Assembly: GCF_000400935.1 (NCBI RefSeq)
Contig: NC_021280.1
Span: 372,001-436,000 of the forward strand
Direction: 5' to 3'
Origin: Spiroplasma chrysopicola DF-1
GTDB lineage: Bacteria > Bacillota_I > Bacilli_A > Mycoplasmatales > Mycoplasmataceae
DNA: 64,000 nt
Made by a program: the position numbers and the translations under genes. Of this stretch, positions 59,411 to 64,000 are shown in pieces. The stretch's first letter is position 1. The number at the start of each line of letters is the position of its first letter. Below the pieces are notes generated by a model. It saw only the letters and a program-made list of their open reading frames with translations. It had not been told where the DNA came from and made no database searches.

Positions 59411-59910
59411 ATATTGTTTTATTTGAACCAGAAATTGCCCAGAATGTTGGGGCAATTATTCGAACTTGCGTGGCGGTAAATGCTAAATTACATATCATTG
59501 AACCGCTGGGGTTTATTTTTGATAGCCGCTTTGTAACGCGTAGTAGTGCTAATTATATTGAGTACGCTGATTATCAATTATACAATGATTGAGATCATTT
59601 TGTCAGTTTAAACCCAATGGTAAAATTATATTGTGCAACACGTTATGCTAAATTTCCTCATAGTAAAGTTGATTTTGCTAATTGCTCTGACCCTATTTTT
59701 ATTTTATTTGGGCGTGAATCAACGGGGATTCCAACAACCATTTTAAAAGCCAATTTAGAACGTTGTTTTCGAATTCCAATGAGTGAGCATGTTCGTAGCT
59801 TAAACATTGCTAATACCGTTGGGATTGTTGCTTATGAAGTGATGCGGCAACTAGATTATCCTGATTTATCACAAGTTGAAATTCAAAAGGGAACAGACTA
59901 TTTAGAATAG
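59389..59910 (+). CDS. trmL: tRNA (cytidine/uridine-34-2'-O)-methyltransferase
   Basis: A 173-residue SPOUT methyltransferase that methylates the wobble ribose of tRNA-Leu species. N-terminal I-V-L-F-E-P-E-I-A-Q-N-V-G-A-I-I-R-T-C, then L-F-G-R-E-S-T-G-I-P and the knot I-P-M-S-E-H-V-R-S-L-N-I-A-N-T-V are complete. A tRNA-Leu(UAA) lies two kilobases upstream. ATG 59389 (AAGGAGG eight bases before) lies inside the end of rdgB. Confidence 0.92.
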
Positions 59911-60004
59911 TTCATTATGTAATAAATAAATCTTTTTCCGATTTTAAATTTAGTTATTTTTATAATAAGAAAGTATTAAGGTGGGAAAGAGAAAGGATGA
60001 TGAA

Positions 60005-60328
60005 ATGAACCAAGTAATGTTGGTCGGACAAGTTGAGGGTAGTTATGAGATTGTTTATGACAAAAAAGAGTCAGAACGTAAATTAATGAAGTTTTTATTA
60101 AAAGTACAAAGACCATTTAAAAATCGCGATGGGCATTATGATAATGATCTAGTTAATATTAAAGTATGAACTAATAATATTGATGATTTAGATATCAGTT
60201 TGCAAGATAAAGCCATGATTATTGTGAAAGGACGTGTGCAGTCTTATCGTTCCAATAATTATGATGATGATATTTATTATAATGAAATAATTGCTGACAA
60301 GGTGACATATTTAAACTGTTTAAATTAA
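60005..60328 (+). CDS. Single-stranded-DNA-binding-like OB-fold protein
   Basis: A 107-residue protein with an SSB-like OB fold: M-N-Q-V-M-L-V-G-Q-V-E-G at the start, F-L-L-K-V-Q-R-P-F, D-L-V-N-I-K-V-W and I-I-V-K-G-R-V-Q-S-Y. It lacks the long acidic C-terminal tail of the main SSB and is close to the short PriB or plasmid/second SSB type. It may act in replication restart or repair. ATG 60005 is preferred over 59981 because GAAAGGATGA precedes it. Confidence 0.75.
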
Positions 60329-60361
60329 AAGTTAATTATTACAATTCCTAATCTTAGTACA

Positions 60362-60390
60362 AAAAACCATTATTTTAATGGTTTTTTCTT
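60362..60390 (+). terminator. Terminator before the rRNA operon
   Basis: AAAAACCATTA (60362-60372) with TAATGGTTTTT (60377-60387), then T. Confidence 0.85.
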
Positions 60391-60500
60391 ATTTATTTTT
60401 TTATTTTACCCCTAAATATGGTTATTATTGTTTGCGAATTGGTAATTGTGGTTTTTTCTAAAAATTTTGTAAAAAAAAACAAAAAAAATGTTAAAAATGC

Positions 60501-60660
60501 TTGCAAATTAAATAAGATTTTATATACTTATAGATGTGCAAAGATAGAACAGAGTCGTAAGACCTTAATTTACACATTCAGTTCATAATTTTAAAAAAAC
60601 AATAAATATTTTAAAAAAATTACAATATTTGTTGACATTAGGTTTAGAATTTTGTATGAT
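60501..60660 (+). promoter_or_regulatory. Tandem promoters of the rRNA operon
   Basis: P1: TTGCAA (60501-60506) and TATACT (60523-60528), spacing 16. P2: TTGACA (60632-60637) and TATGAT (60655-60660), spacing 17. Sequence between terminator and P1 is AT-rich, as UP elements are. Confidence 0.8.
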
Positions 60661-60689
60661 TTGTAAGGTGTTTTATTCGCACTAAATAT

Positions 60690-60720
60690 AAAACGATCTT
60701 TGAAAACTAAACATAACAAC
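60690..60720 (+). other. boxA-like sequence and 5' strand of the 16S processing stem
   Basis: ATCTTTGAAAACT resembles boxA of rRNA leaders. TGAAAACTAAACATAAC (60701-60717) is perfectly complementary to 62343-62359 behind 16S; the stem is the expected RNase III site. Confidence 0.75.
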
Positions 60721-60782
60721 AAAAGATAATCATTTTAAATCAATGAGTATCCGTCATTATAGCTAGGACAAATATACAATTT

Positions 60783-62304
<1,522 letters not shown>

Positions 62305-62609
62305 ATGGAGTTATACTTTATAGTAAATACGGCTATAATGAAGTTATGTTTAGTTTTCAGAGATTAGTTTCTCTGAATTAATCGAAATTGAACAAGTAGT
62401 TAAATTTTGATTAAAAATTGTTCTTTGAAAACTGGATAATAGACATCTAGTTATTTCATTTTTAATGAAATAGCAAAATAATTCAAATTTTCTGTTATTA
62501 AAGTAATTTTTAAATTAATAACTAAAATTTCACAGTTATATTTTGTAAATGATTCTCAAAAAAATTATAAAAACCTTGATTAATTTAATTAATTAAGCAA
62601 TGATCAAAC
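62305..62609 (+). other. 16S-23S spacer without tRNA genes
   Basis: About 305 AT-rich bases. Holds the 3' strand of the 16S processing stem (62343-62359) and a second boxA-like TTGTTCTTTGAAAACT (62418). No tRNA is present, in contrast to many bacteria with Ile/Ala tRNAs. Confidence 0.8.

Positions 62610-64000
<1,391 letters not shown>

Overview
The window is chromosomal DNA of a Spiroplasma, most likely of the citri clade. The evidence is very low GC, UGA read as tryptophan in almost every gene (many genes only become complete when TGA is read through), an MreB gene in a wall-less-type genome, lipoproteins with the MKKLL...C signal typical of the genus, and spiralin-like domains. Species cannot be named from sequence alone. 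All coordinates below use genetic code 4.

Layout. 1-4540: end of an unknown gene, a MATE exporter, a GNAT acetyltransferase (minus strand), then the rplU-prp-rpmA ribosomal operon. 4541-16170: an AT-rich accessory island inserted between rpmA and valS. It carries broken genes (HTH protein, VirD4/TraG-type coupling protein, CHC2 primase zinc finger, DUF2130-like protein), three lipoprotein genes, homopolymer tracts upstream of two of them, repeated terminator elements and a possible iteron set. It looks like a decaying integrated plasmid or conjugative element. 16170-24441: T-box-controlled valS with trmFO, then gapN, a coiled-coil protein, a Bcp-type peroxiredoxin and a second MATE exporter. 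24585-26537: an N/Q/P-rich tail-anchored protein and a small membrane protein facing it. 26674-32946: thyA-folA-plsC-deoA and scpA-scpB-rluB-deoxynucleoside kinase, then ppa (minus) and an ECF S component (RibU-like). 34393-35581: an IS481-like element with a 15-bp target duplication abutting the promoter of tRNA-Arg(UCU). 35803-47208: DUF3196-like gene, tig, CIRCE-controlled lon, an Abi_2/HEPN-like gene (minus), mreB, ldh, rarA, rpsU, guaC (minus) and a small membrane protein (minus).

47580-53632 is a tight three-gene unit: a secreted GH123/DUF4091-like glycosidase lipoprotein, a membrane protein carrying six tandem domains resembling the N-terminal half of spiralin, and an acyltransferase-3 protein. 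An ABC exporter pair follows. With the five-repeat lipoprotein at 7075-8703, which resembles the C-terminal half of spiralin, the window shows the two halves of the major surface protein amplified separately in two different proteins. I consider this the most interesting content.

55413-60390 holds an 81-bp MITE-like relative of the IS element, a multi-spanning membrane protein, a seven-tRNA cluster (Val, Thr, Tyr, Gln, Lys, Leu, Gly), a membrane protein converging on a choline-kinase-like gene, an rdgB-like NTPase, trmL and an SSB-like gene. The window ends in an rRNA operon: two promoters, 16S complete, a spacer without tRNA, and 23S incomplete.

The core genes are housekeeping. The island, the spiralin-repeat proteins, the IS traces and the Abi-like gene are the accessory part.
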